From Pseudoramibacter fermentans (lineage in GTDB: Bacteria > Bacillota > Clostridia > Eubacteriales > Eubacteriaceae): a stretch of DNA of 64,000 bases. Under the pieces are notes generated by a model, which saw nothing but the letters and a program-made list of their open reading frames with translations, ran no database searches and was not told where the DNA came from. A program made the translations under genes and the position numbers. The stretch is from assembly GCA_009493725.1 (NCBI GenBank), contig VOGB01000004.1, positions 124,001 through 188,000 on the forward strand, written 5' to 3'. Shown one piece after another: positions 17,149-25,627 of the stretch (positions within the stretch are counted from its first letter, which is position 1; the number at the start of each line of letters is the position of its first letter).

Positions 17149-17628
17149 ATGTATAAAGTCGGTGACAAAATTGTGTATCCAATGCACGGGGCAGGCGTCA
17201 TTGAAGATATCGAGGAAATGGATATCTTTGATAAAAAACAGACTTATTATAAAGTGACCATTGCATCCGAGGGCATGGAAATTTTAATTCCAGTTGACAA
17301 AGCCGATGAAGTAGGGTTGAGAGACATCCCGAATCACGAAGACATCGAAAAAATGTTCGAGGTGCTGGGACAGCCGCAGGACCGCATGACTTCCAATTGG
17401 TCCAAACGCTATCAAGACAATATGGATCAAATGAAAACAGGGGATCTGCTCGATGTGGCGCGGGTAACGCGCAATTTGATGATCATGGACCGCAAGAAAG
17501 GTCTTTCGAGCGGCGATAAAAAAATGCTGATGACCGCAAAGAATTTCTTGATTTCTGAATTGATGGTCGTCGAACATACCGAAAAGGAAGCGGCCGGCAA
17601 CGCCATTGAAGACGCGGTCAAAGCCTGA
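17149..17628 (+). CDS. carD: CarD-family transcriptional regulator
   Basis: 159 residues. The N-terminal Tudor-like RNA-polymerase interaction domain is seen in YKVGDKIVYPMHGAGVIEDIEE (first 60 residues), followed by the helical C-terminal DNA-binding domain (KTGDLLDVARVTRNLMIMDR). CarD proteins bind the RNAP beta subunit and stabilise open promoter complexes. I prefer the ATG at 17149, 6 nt after an AGAGGTG ribosome site, over a GTG 9 nt upstream. Two tandem promoters precede it and a terminator follows, so it is monocistronic and probably highly expressed. Confidence 0.92.
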   Translation: MYKVGDKIVYPMHGAGVIEDIEEMDIFDKKQTYYKVTIASEGMEILIPVDKADEVGLRDIPNHEDIEKMFEVLGQPQDRMTSNWSKRYQDNMDQMKTGDLLDVARVTRNLMIMDRKKGLSSGDKKMLMTAKNFLISELMVVEHTEKEAAGNAIEDAVKA

Positions 17629-17637
17629 ACGAAACCC

Positions 17638-17659
17638 AAAGCCCAATCGGGCTTTTTTT
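17638..17659 (+). terminator. Terminator of carD
   Basis: AAAGCCC (17638-17644), AATC loop, GGGCTTT (17649-17655) and more T residues. Confidence 0.88.
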
Positions 17660-17723
17660 ATTGACACGAAAAACTAAAAAATAAATTAAAAAGTTAATCA
17701 TTTCGTAACAATTTCGGGTTAAA

Positions 17724-17732
17724 TGGTATAAT
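17724..17732 (+). promoter_or_regulatory. Extended -10 promoter before the PIN-TRAM gene
   Basis: TGG followed by TATAAT (17727-17732), with no convincing -35 hexamer upstream. It is about 60 nt before the start codon. Confidence 0.55.
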
Positions 17733-17790
17733 AGGAGCGTTATCTAAGGATACATCCATATTAGAAAGTATTAAAAGGAGGTGAGAAAAG

Positions 17791-18903
17791 ATGTTAAAAA
17801 AGATATTGCGCGGCATTTGCACGGTCATCGGCATCGTGCTCGGCTATCTGCTCGGCCTGCTGGTGTGCCGGAAGGATGCGCTGCCAGAACTGCTCAACCA
17901 CGTTCAGCTGCTGCGTCAGAACCAATGGATCGTCATTCTAATTTTTGTTATTATTTTTGGTTTCATATTTTTTATTATTTTTCCATTGGTGGCGCGCATT
18001 GGCAAATCCATTTCAGAAGCGGTGGAAAAGGCCACAGCTGAAGTGCGTCTGGCGGATATTGTCCTCGGCATATTCGGTTTGATTATCGGCCTGTTAATCG
18101 CCATGCTGATCTGCGTGCCCGTCGGCCGCATCCCGATCAGCTGGCTGTCCAGCACCATTACCCTGATCGTTTACGTGCTGATGGCTTACCTCGGCGTGAC
18201 CATTCCGCTCAAAAAGCGGGATCAGATTCTGGACAGTCTTCAAGTGATGCGGGAAAATAGCAGTGTCAAACGGCTGAATCGCAGAAAAGGCGGCAATCCT
18301 CTCGAGGAACACACGAAGGTGCTGGATACCTCGGTCATCATTGACGGCCGGATCTACGACATCATCCAGTCTGGTTTTCTGGAAGGCCCGCTTGTGGTGC
18401 CGTCCTTTGTGCTGGGCGAGCTTCAGCTGCTTGCGGACAACGGCGACGATTTGAAGCGGGTGCGCGGGCGCAGAGGGCTTGACATCATCAACAAAATGCA
18501 GTCGGAATACGGCAGCCTGATTCAGATTGTCGACAAGGATTATCCCAATTTGAGCGGCGTCGACGACAAGCTGCTCGAGATGGGAAAAGAAGAAAAAATG
18601 AAAATCATCACCAACGACTACAATTTAAATAAGGTCGCGAAGGTGCGGGGCATTCCGGTTCTGAATATCAACGAGCTGGCCAACGCCGTCAAGCCGGTTG
18701 TGCTGCCTGGGGAAACCATGCAGGTGCATCCGGTGAAAAACGGCAAGGAATCCGGTCAGGCCGTGGCTTATTTAGACGACGGCACGATGATCGTCGTCGA
18801 AAACGGCCGGCGCTTCATCGGTCAGCAGATCGTGGTGCGGGTAACCAGCGTGCTGCAGACCGCCGCGGGGCGGATGATTTTCGGAAAGGCAGAGCATCAT
18901 TAA
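17791..18903 (+). CDS. PIN/TRAM domain membrane protein (YacL family)
   Basis: 370 residues. Four membrane segments occupy about residues 5-140. The PIN ribonuclease-like domain starts near residue 177 with VLDTSVIIDGRIYDIIQSGF and keeps the acidic residues (D in LDTS, E in VLGELQLLAD, D in ITNDYN). A TRAM domain (about 305-365) follows. YacL-type proteins may cleave RNA at the membrane, but the substrate is unknown. AAAGGAGGTGAG gives a very strong ribosome site. In Bacillus yacL lies near carD (yacK/radA region), so the carD-yacL neighbourhood is conserved. Confidence 0.88.
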   Translation: MLKKILRGICTVIGIVLGYLLGLLVCRKDALPELLNHVQLLRQNQWIVILIFVIIFGFIFFIIFPLVARIGKSISEAVEKATAEVRLADIVLGIFGLIIGLLIAMLICVPVGRIPISWLSSTITLIVYVLMAYLGVTIPLKKRDQILDSLQVMRENSSVKRLNRRKGGNPLEEHTKVLDTSVIIDGRIYDIIQSGFLEGPLVVPSFVLGELQLLADNGDDLKRVRGRRGLDIINKMQSEYGSLIQIVDKDYPNLSGVDDKLLEMGKEEKMKIITNDYNLNKVAKVRGIPVLNINELANAVKPVVLPGETMQVHPVKNGKESGQAVAYLDDGTMIVVENGRRFIGQQIVVRVTSVLQTAAGRMIFGKAEHH

Positions 18904-18904
18904 G

Positions 18905-20329
18905 ATGGCGGAGATGAAACGAACCCTCCCTGAGGATTTTGTAGACAGAATGGCGGCGCTGCTTGGAAAAGAAGAGCTTTCGGCGTTTTTGGAAAGCTAC
19001 AATCGTGTGCCGAAAAAGGGCCTGCGGGCGAACACCCTCAAGGCTGGTCGGGATGAGATGACCGGGCTTATCCCCTTTAAAACGCAGCCAATCCCGTGGT
19101 GCGACACCGGTGCCTACATCGACGCGGAGGAACGCCCCGGCAAACAGCTGGCCTACAACGCCGGGCTCTATTACGTGCAGGAGCCGTCGGCCATGATCCC
19201 GGCCGCGGCCCTCGCGCCGAAGCCGGGCGAGCGGGTGTTAGATATGTGCGCGGCGCCGGGCGGCAAGACGACTCAGCTCGCCTGTGCCCTTCAAAATCAG
19301 GGTCTTTTGGTGGCCAACGAAGTGGTCAAAACTCGGGCGAAGGTGCTCGCGTCTAATGTGGAACGTATGGGCATCGCCAACGCGGCGATAACCAACGTGA
19401 GGCCGGATCAGCTCGTCGACATTTTCGGCCCGCAGAGCTTCGATAAAATTCTCGTCGACGCGCCGTGCTCGGGCGAGGGCATGTTCCGGAAGGATCCGGC
19501 GGTCAGGTCGGCTTGGAGCCTCGACAATGTCGCCCAGTGCGCCAGACGCCAGAAAAAAATGCTCGAGACGGTCGATCTCCTGCTCAAACCCGGCGGTGAG
19601 CTCGTCTATTCGACCTGCACCTTTGCGCCGGAGGAAGACGAGCAGATCGTCGAATATTTAGTCGAAAGCGGCAAATACGAGGTGCTGCCGATCGACCTGC
19701 CAGGCCTGCCGGATCACGGCCGCCCGGCGTGGACGGTGCACGGCTGTGGGGCGGTCAGTCAGGCAGTCCGCGTGATGCCCCACCGTGTCGAAGGCGAGGG
19801 CCATTTTATCGCGAAGCTTAGAAAAACGGCGGACGCGGCGCCAGCGGCTTCACCCCAAGGGAAGCGTTCTAAAAAAAAGAAACGCAGTCTCTGGCGGCGG
19901 GCATCCAAAAAGGATTTGAAAGATTTCACCGCTTTTTCGGAAACGGTCGGGCTGCATTTAGACCGATCTGATTTTGTCATTGCGAGCGACACGTTGACCG
20001 TGCTGCCTGAAGGGCTGTATCTCGATCAATTGAACCAAGGCAGATGGGTACGCCCGGGGCTGGAAATCGGCACCTTTAAAAAAGGCCGATTTGAGCCGTC
20101 TCATACCCTCGCGATGGCGCTTACGCGCGATCAGATCGCGTCGGTGTACAATTTTAAGGACGACGATGAAGCCTACGCCTATTTAAAGGGCGAGCCGATT
20201 GCGAATACCGGTGCGCTCAAAGGCTGGACATTGATGTGCTGGCGCGGCTATCCGCTGGGCTGGGGAAAGGCCTCGGGCGGCGCCATCAAAAATCATTTTC
20301 CCAAGGGGCTTCGCATTTTAAAGAAATAA
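18905..20329 (+). CDS. rsmF: RsmB/NOP-family rRNA m5C methyltransferase (RsmF-like)
   Basis: 474 residues. It transfers a methyl group from SAM to a cytosine of 16S rRNA. Signatures: RANTLK near residue 40, VLDMCAAPGGKTTQLA (SAM loop), DAPCSGEGMFRKDP (catalytic Cys motif IV) and GGELVYSTCTFAPEEDE (motif VI Cys). A basic linker (KGKRSKKKKRSLWRR) leads to a C-terminal RNA-binding domain ending in GYPLGWGKASGGAIKNHFPK, which is typical of RsmF rather than RsmB. The start is 1 nt after the upstream stop; no separate promoter is seen. Confidence 0.9.
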   Translation: MAEMKRTLPEDFVDRMAALLGKEELSAFLESYNRVPKKGLRANTLKAGRDEMTGLIPFKTQPIPWCDTGAYIDAEERPGKQLAYNAGLYYVQEPSAMIPAAALAPKPGERVLDMCAAPGGKTTQLACALQNQGLLVANEVVKTRAKVLASNVERMGIANAAITNVRPDQLVDIFGPQSFDKILVDAPCSGEGMFRKDPAVRSAWSLDNVAQCARRQKKMLETVDLLLKPGGELVYSTCTFAPEEDEQIVEYLVESGKYEVLPIDLPGLPDHGRPAWTVHGCGAVSQAVRVMPHRVEGEGHFIAKLRKTADAAPAASPQGKRSKKKKRSLWRRASKKDLKDFTAFSETVGLHLDRSDFVIASDTLTVLPEGLYLDQLNQGRWVRPGLEIGTFKKGRFEPSHTLAMALTRDQIASVYNFKDDDEAYAYLKGEPIANTGALKGWTLMCWRGYPLGWGKASGGAIKNHFPKGLRILKK

Positions 20330-20361
20330 ACGAAAAGGAAAACTCATTACAAAGTAAGGCG

Positions 20362-21090
20362 ATTTTTATCATTGTATTAAATCTCTCAGGGATTTATCGA
20401 CATCAACAATTTTATACGCAAAGGGATCAATGGATTGATTTGGAAAACGTGCCGGGAACCACCGGGTATTGCGACGACCAGGCTGCCGCTATCATCCGAA
20501 AACGGATTAAGGATTGCAGCGCCGAAGCGCTCCATTTCATCGACAACGGCAATTACCATTACCTGTCCTATTTTTGGCTTGAAAAACTGAAAGAGCCGGT
20601 GGATTTATTGGTTTTCGACCACCACTCCGACATGCTGCGGCCGGTTTTCGGCGAGCTGATGAGCTGCGGCTCTTGGCTGCTGCGGACGGTTCAGGAGCTG
20701 CCGAAGGTGCAGCGGGTGATGATTTTCGGAATCGACCCCGATTATGTGAGTCACGTGCCTAAGTCTCTCAGAGACCGGGTGGCCACGGCGGATACGGACG
20801 AAGGGTTCCACGCGTTTCTGCGCGAACACCCCGGCGGATCCCTTTATATTTCGCTGGATAAGGACGTTTTTTCAACTCGGGATGTCCGAACCAATTGGGA
20901 TCAGGGAACCCTGCGATACGCCCATTTTGAGCGTCTGCTTAAGACTGCGGACAACACGCGGAATATTGTAGGGATGGACGTCTGCGGCGAGAGCACGGAA
21001 TACGGCGAGCAGTGGCACGCCGATGGCTTTAACAAAAAATTGGTAGCGCTGATCCGCAGCACGCGTTTTTATCAGAAAATCTGCGCATAA
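20362..21090 (+). CDS. Arginase/ureohydrolase-fold protein, non-canonical start likely
   Basis: About 243 residues from my chosen start. Metal-binding motifs of the arginase family are present: LLVFDHHSDM, the later SLDKDVFS and MDVCGES, with NYHYLS supplying a further His. The region from IVLNLSGIY onward looks like genuine N-terminal sequence. Between the rsmF stop (20329) and it there is no in-frame ATG, GTG or TTG. I therefore put the start at an ATT (20362), with ATC 20368 as alternative and a GTG inside rsmF (20236) as the conventional option. The substrate is unknown; only the fold is supported. Confidence 0.6.
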   Translation: MFIIVLNLSGIYRHQQFYTQRDQWIDLENVPGTTGYCDDQAAAIIRKRIKDCSAEALHFIDNGNYHYLSYFWLEKLKEPVDLLVFDHHSDMLRPVFGELMSCGSWLLRTVQELPKVQRVMIFGIDPDYVSHVPKSLRDRVATADTDEGFHAFLREHPGGSLYISLDKDVFSTRDVRTNWDQGTLRYAHFERLLKTADNTRNIVGMDVCGESTEYGEQWHADGFNKKLVALIRSTRFYQKICA

Positions 21091-21091
21091 C

Positions 21092-21134
21092 AAAACGGTA
21101 TCTTTTAACCGATGGTTAAAGGATACCGTTTTTT
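21092..21134 (+). terminator. Long terminator between the arginase-like gene and the his operon
   Basis: AAAACGGTATC...TTTTAACC and GGTTAAAG...GATACCGTTTT form a stem of about 19 bp with a 3-nt loop. It has A-rich and T-rich edges, so it may also end the his transcript on the other strand. Confidence 0.88.
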
Positions 21135-21142
21135 GATGGCGT

Positions 21143-21841
21143 TTATTTGTTTTTGATTTTGCCCGCAGCGCCGTACTCGTCACGCCGTTTGTGAGTGTGG
21201 CGCGCCGTCAGCTTTTCAAAGACGTCGTCGAAGGAGACGCCCTGATAATTGAGCAGCACCGAGAGGTGATAGATCAGGTCAGAGGTTTCCGAAATCAATT
21301 CGTCGGGATCGCCGTTTTTCGCGGCAATGACCGTTTCAGTCGATTCTTCGCCGACCTTTTTGCAGATTTTGTCGAGGCCTTCGTTGAACAAATAATTGGT
21401 GTACGAGCCTTCGACCGGGTGGGCCTTGCGGTCTTCGATCTGGTCGTTCAAGGTCTTTAAAATCGAGCTGTTGCCCTTGTCGAGCTCGGCATTTTCGGCA
21501 ATTTCCCTGTAAAAGCAGGAAGTGTGGCCAGTGTGGCAGGCCGGGCCGTCCGGAATCACTTCGAGCAGCAGCGTATCGGCGTCGCAGTCGTAGTAGAAGG
21601 TCACCACGTGCTGGAAATGGCCGGAGGTTTCGCCCTTCGTCCAAAGGGCCTGACGCGAGCGGCTGTAAAAGGTCGCCTTGCCGGTGTCCAGTGTGATTTG
21701 AATCGATTCGGCGTTCATCCAGGCCATCATCAGAACCTGACGGGTGTGATAATCTTGGAGAATAGCTGGGACGAGCACCTGATCGTTGAATTGAATCGCG
21801 GCGTCATCGAGCGACGTCACCATTTGCAGAGTTTGAGACAT
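21143..21841 (-). CDS. hisIE: Bifunctional phosphoribosyl-AMP cyclohydrolase / phosphoribosyl-ATP pyrophosphatase
   Basis: 232 residues, a HisI-HisE fusion that does steps 2 and 3 of histidine synthesis. The HisI half (about 1-135) has TGKATFYSRSRQALWTKGET and the metal-binding Cys in DCDADTLLLEV and CHTGHTSCFYRE. The HisE half (about 135-232) has KKVGEESTETVIAAKNGDPD. It is the last gene of the operon, with AAAGGAAA before the ATG. Confidence 0.95.
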   Translation of the reverse strand: MSQTLQMVTSLDDAAIQFNDQVLVPAILQDYHTRQVLMMAWMNAESIQITLDTGKATFYSRSRQALWTKGETSGHFQHVVTFYYDCDADTLLLEVIPDGPACHTGHTSCFYREIAENAELDKGNSSILKTLNDQIEDRKAHPVEGSYTNYLFNEGLDKICKKVGEESTETVIAAKNGDPDELISETSDLIYHLSVLLNYQGVSFDDVFEKLTARHTHKRRDEYGAAGKIKNK

Positions 21842-21864
21842 AATTTCCTTTCGTTGATGCAGAG

Positions 21865-22623
21865 TCAGACGAGGCGCATCGGGAGCCCTTCGTCAGACAG
21901 ATATTTTTTCAGATCTGGAATCAGGATTTCCTTGTAGTGGAAAACGGAGGCGGCGAGCGCGGCGTCTGCGCCAGCCTTCAGCACTTCGGAGAAATCCGCC
22001 ATTTTGCCGGCGCCGCCAGAAGCGATGACCGGGATTGTCAGGGTTTCAGACAGCTTTTTGTTGAGCTCGATATCGTAGCCCTGTTTAACGCCGTCGGTGT
22101 CGATGGAGTTGATGCAGATTTCGCCGGCACCGAGGGATTCGCCTTTTTTCGCCCATTCGATGGCGTCAATACCGGTGTTGTTCCGGCCGCCGTCGGTGAA
22201 CACATCCCAGGAGCCTTTGTCGTTGCGCTTGGCGTCGATGGAGAGCACGACGCATTGGTTGCCGAAGCGCAGCGCTGCGTCCATGATCAGCTGTGGGTTG
22301 TTGACCGCGGCGGAGTTCACGGAAACCTTGTCGGCGCCGGCCATCAGAACTTGTCTGAAATCGTCGGTGGTGCGGATGCCGCCGCCGATGGTGAACGGAA
22401 TGCGCACCGCTTCAGCGACCTTTTCGACGACGTTGATGAAAATGTCCCGCTTTTCGTAGCTGGCCGTGATGTCGTAGAAGACCAGCTCATCAGCGCCCTG
22501 TTCCGAATAGTACCGGCCCAGCTCCACAGGATCGGCGACATCTTGAATGTTTTTAAATTTTTTGCCCTTGACGACGCGGCCGTGGTCCACATCGAGACAG
22601 GGAATGATTCTTTTTGTCAGCAT
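21865..22623 (-). CDS. hisF: Imidazole glycerol phosphate synthase, cyclase subunit
   Basis: 252 residues, a TIM barrel. It works with HisH to turn PRFAR plus glutamine-derived ammonia into IGP and AICAR. MLTKRIIPCLDVDHGRVVKG carries the catalytic N-terminal Asp (CLDVD), and the phosphate loops GGGIRT and SGGAGK are in place. It lies 13 nt after hisA and 23 nt before hisIE, inside the same transcript. Confidence 0.96.
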   Translation of the reverse strand: MLTKRIIPCLDVDHGRVVKGKKFKNIQDVADPVELGRYYSEQGADELVFYDITASYEKRDIFINVVEKVAEAVRIPFTIGGGIRTTDDFRQVLMAGADKVSVNSAAVNNPQLIMDAALRFGNQCVVLSIDAKRNDKGSWDVFTDGGRNNTGIDAIEWAKKGESLGAGEICINSIDTDGVKQGYDIELNKKLSETLTIPVIASGGAGKMADFSEVLKAGADAALAASVFHYKEILIPDLKKYLSDEGLPMRLV

Positions 22624-22636
22624 GAGATTGATCCTT

Positions 22637-23356
22637 TCAGGAATTCCGGTGTTCAGCCAGATATTGTTTCAAATCGATGGCCCCTTCGTAAATCGCCTTT
22701 CCGGTAATTGCACCGTAGAGACCCATATCGCGCAGACGGTCCAAATGTGCCGAGCTGGCGACACCGCCGGAGGCGATGATGTCGATATTGAGGTTTTGAT
22801 TTAAAACGTCGAGCATATTGAAATTCGGGCCGGACATCATGCCGTCCTTCGAAATATCGGTGTAGACCAGTGTCGACAAGCCGATTTTTTCAAGGGAGGT
22901 GGCCAGCTCCAAGGCTTCGACGTCGCTGTCTTCGGTCCAGCCTTCGGTGCGGACGATGCCGTCTCTGGCGTCGATGGACACGCAGATTTTGTCGTCGTAA
23001 TCGTAAATCAGGTGTTCAATGAAGTTGAAATCCTTGATGGCCTGAGTGCCGATGATGATGCGGGAAATGCCCGCGTCGATGTAGGTCTTGGCGATTTCGG
23101 CGTTGCGGATACCGCCGCCGAGTTCGACGGGAATATCGATTGCGGCCAGAATCTTTTTGATGATGTCGAAATTTTTCGGTTTGCCGTCGAAGGCGCCGTC
23201 TAAATCGACGATATGCAGGTATTCGGCGCCCCAGGATTCGAACTGCTTGGCGACTTTCACCGGATCTTTGAAATAGACGGTTTCGTCGTCCTTTTCCCCC
23301 TGGCGGAGACGCACGCATTGGCCGCCCTTAATGTCGATTGCAGGTAAAATGATCAT
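22637..23356 (-). CDS. hisA: Phosphoribosylformimino-AICAR-phosphate isomerase
   Basis: 239 residues, a TIM barrel paralogous to HisF. It isomerises ProFAR to PRFAR. The N-terminal catalytic Asp lies in ILPAIDIKGGQCVRLRQGE, and the second Asp-Thr pair in LVYTDISKDGMMSGPN. GGGIR and ASGGV phosphate motifs are visible. The start overlaps hisH by 4 nt. Confidence 0.96.
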   Translation of the reverse strand: MIILPAIDIKGGQCVRLRQGEKDDETVYFKDPVKVAKQFESWGAEYLHIVDLDGAFDGKPKNFDIIKKILAAIDIPVELGGGIRNAEIAKTYIDAGISRIIIGTQAIKDFNFIEHLIYDYDDKICVSIDARDGIVRTEGWTEDSDVEALELATSLEKIGLSTLVYTDISKDGMMSGPNFNMLDVLNQNLNIDIIASGGVASSAHLDRLRDMGLYGAITGKAIYEGAIDLKQYLAEHRNS

Positions 23357-23979
23357 GAAATGAGCTCCTTCCAGTTGATCAGCAGCTGATTGCCGACCGC
23401 CGCGCTCTTTTCAGGGTGAAACTGCATGCCGATGACGTTTTCCCTGCGGACAATGGCGGGAACCTTCACGCCGTATTTGGCGTACGCGACGACGTCGCGG
23501 TCGAAATGGTCCGGTACGGCGTAATAAGAGTGGACAAAGTAGACGTAGTCCTTGTCGCTCAAGGTTTTGGCGATCGGATCGTCCGGCTGATGGATGTTCA
23601 GGTTGTTCCAGCCCATGTGCGGCACCTTCAGGCCGGTCTTCTTCGTGTCTTCAAAGCGGACGACCTTGCCGGGGACAAAGCCCAGGCCCTTCCACTGTCC
23701 GTCTTCTGAACTTTTGTCAAATAAGAGCTGCATGCCTAAACAGATGCCCAGCAGGTATTTGCCGTCTTTGACGTTTTTGACGAGGACGTCGTACAAATCG
23801 AATTTGTCCAGATTGTTCATCGCGTCAGCAAAGGCGCCGACTCCCGGCAGAACGATAGCGGAGGCATTGTTGATTGTTCTCGCATCCCGCGTGATGACAC
23901 AGTCCATGTCGAGGGACTTCAAAGCCGTTTCGACGTTTTTCAGGTTGCCGACGTCGTAATCGATAATTGCAACTGTCAT
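23353..23979 (-). CDS. hisH: Imidazole glycerol phosphate synthase, glutaminase subunit
   Basis: 208 residues, a class I glutamine amidotransferase feeding ammonia to HisF. The nucleophile Cys is in GICLGMQLLFD, and the His-Glu pair in GMQFHPEKS. The first residues MTVAIIDYDVGNLKNVE are typical. It overlaps both neighbours by 4 nt. Confidence 0.96.
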   Translation of the reverse strand: MTVAIIDYDVGNLKNVETALKSLDMDCVITRDARTINNASAIVLPGVGAFADAMNNLDKFDLYDVLVKNVKDGKYLLGICLGMQLLFDKSSEDGQWKGLGFVPGKVVRFEDTKKTGLKVPHMGWNNLNIHQPDDPIAKTLSDKDYVYFVHSYYAVPDHFDRDVVAYAKYGVKVPAIVRRENVIGMQFHPEKSAAVGNQLLINWKELIS

Positions 23980-24563
23980 TCAATCACTCCTTTCGTGCTT
24001 GGAATGCCGTGAATATCGGGATCGATGGCGACCGCCGCTTTAAGCGCCCGTCCAAACCCCTTGAAAATACCTTCCACGATGTGGTGGTTGTTCACGCCGT
24101 AAAGGCTTGCCACATGGATGGTCATCCCCGAATGGGACGTGAAGGCGATAAAAAATTCCCGGAGCATTTCCGTTTCAAAATCGCCGATGTATTCCCGCGT
24201 CAGCTCGACGTTCCAGACCAGGTAGGGACGGCCGCTGATATCGACGTTGATTCGGCAGAGGGATTCGTCCATCGGCAGAAAAACCGTCGCGTAGCGGGTG
24301 ATGCCGGCCTTGTCGCCAAGAGCCTTCGCAAAGGCCTGGCCGAGGACAATGCCGAGGTCTTCGAGCACGTGGTGGGTGTCGACGCCGTCGCCCTTTGCGG
24401 CGATCGTCAAATCGAAATGGCCGTGGGCCGCAAAAAGGGTCATCATGTGATCGAAAAAGGCGACGGAGGTATCGATATTTGAGCGTCCGCTCCCGTCGAG
24501 ATCGAGGGTGACGTTGACGTCCGTTTCGGCGGTTTTCCGCGCAAGGGTTACTTTTCGGCTCAC
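23976..24563 (-). CDS. hisB: Imidazoleglycerol-phosphate dehydratase (monofunctional)
   Basis: 195 residues, only the dehydratase. The metal-binding His/Glu clusters FFDHMMTLFAAHGHFD, DTHHVLEDLGI, HSGMTIHV and NNHHIVEG are intact. The N-terminal HAD histidinol-phosphatase domain of enterobacterial HisB is absent, so another protein must do that step. Confidence 0.96.
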   Translation of the reverse strand: MSRKVTLARKTAETDVNVTLDLDGSGRSNIDTSVAFFDHMMTLFAAHGHFDLTIAAKGDGVDTHHVLEDLGIVLGQAFAKALGDKAGITRYATVFLPMDESLCRINVDISGRPYLVWNVELTREYIGDFETEMLREFFIAFTSHSGMTIHVASLYGVNNHHIVEGIFKGFGRALKAAVAIDPDIHGIPSTKGVIE

Positions 24564-25627
24564 GATAAACTCCTTTTCAAGACCTTGATGACGGCGTCAT
24601 TTTCCTCCGGCGAACCGACGGTTAAACGGATGTGGTCGACGTCATCGGATACATCGTGTTTTAAATATTTTACCAAAATGCCTTCGTCAAGTAAAGCGTC
24701 GTAGAGGGGCGCGCCGTCCGGCACTTCAAAGTAAATGAAGTTGGACGCGGTTGGATAAACCCGAGTCACGCCCTTTAAGCCTTTGAGAAATTCGTACAGG
24801 CGCTGTCTTTCACTGTTGATGACGTCGACGTTTTTCAAGAGTGTATCCCGATGTTTTAAAGCGATGACCGCGGCGGCCTGGGTCAGCTTGTTCAGGTTGT
24901 ACGGCGATTTGACCTTGTACATCATGTCGATCAGAGGCTTGGGACCGACCGCGTAGCCGCATCGGATGCCGGCGAGGCCAAAGGCCTTGGACAGGGTGCG
25001 CAGCACGATGACATTGTTGTATTCGTTGACGATGTCGGTGAGGTCGCCTTCCTTTTTAAATTCGATGTAGGCTTCGTCGAGGATGACCAGTGCGTTGGTT
25101 TCTTCGAGGATGTCGATGACGTCGTGGCGCGGCAGCAGCGAGCCTGTCGGGTTGTTGGGCGAGCACAGGTAAATCAGCTTCGCGTTTTTGAGCTTAGCCG
25201 TATTGATGATGTTTTCGACATCGGGGTAGAGGTCGTCGTTGTCGGGTACCCAGATAAAATCGGCGCCGCCGATGACGCTCCAGATCTGATACATTGAAAA
25301 GCTCGGCGCGTGGGAAATGACGACGTCGCCGGGATTGATGAAGGTCTGGTTGAGCATGGACATGATTTCGTCGGAGCCGCAGCCGCAGATAATTTGATCC
25401 GCATCGATACCAGTGTAATCCGCGAGCTGTTCGCGGAGCGCCGTCGCGGACGGATCCGGGTAGCGGTTCAGCGGCATGCGCATAATTTCGTCGTTCAATT
25501 CCTTTTTAAGGGCGTCAGGAAAATCGAACGGGTTTTCGTTGGCGTTGACGATGATGTTGTAATTGGGCGGGACGACTTTGTAAGCCTCCAGATCTTTTAC
25601 ACAGAGGCGGGTGAAATCAGGCGTCAT
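24560..25627 (-). CDS. hisC: Histidinol-phosphate aminotransferase
   Basis: 355 residues, a PLP fold-type I enzyme converting imidazole acetol phosphate to histidinol phosphate. Seen: NENPFDFPDALK, CGCGSDEIMSMLNQTF, CSPNNPTGSLLPR, ILDEAYIEFK and the PLP lysine in RTLSKAFGLAGIRCGYAV. I start at the ATG at 25627 (minus strand), 9 nt after AAAGGAGA; a longer frame has no ribosome site. It overlaps the end of hisD by 11 nt. Confidence 0.95.
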   Translation of the reverse strand: MTPDFTRLCVKDLEAYKVVPPNYNIIVNANENPFDFPDALKKELNDEIMRMPLNRYPDPSATALREQLADYTGIDADQIICGCGSDEIMSMLNQTFINPGDVVISHAPSFSMYQIWSVIGGADFIWVPDNDDLYPDVENIINTAKLKNAKLIYLCSPNNPTGSLLPRHDVIDILEETNALVILDEAYIEFKKEGDLTDIVNEYNNVIVLRTLSKAFGLAGIRCGYAVGPKPLIDMMYKVKSPYNLNKLTQAAAVIALKHRDTLLKNVDVINSERQRLYEFLKGLKGVTRVYPTASNFIYFEVPDGAPLYDALLDEGILVKYLKHDVSDDVDHIRLTVGSPEENDAVIKVLKRSLS

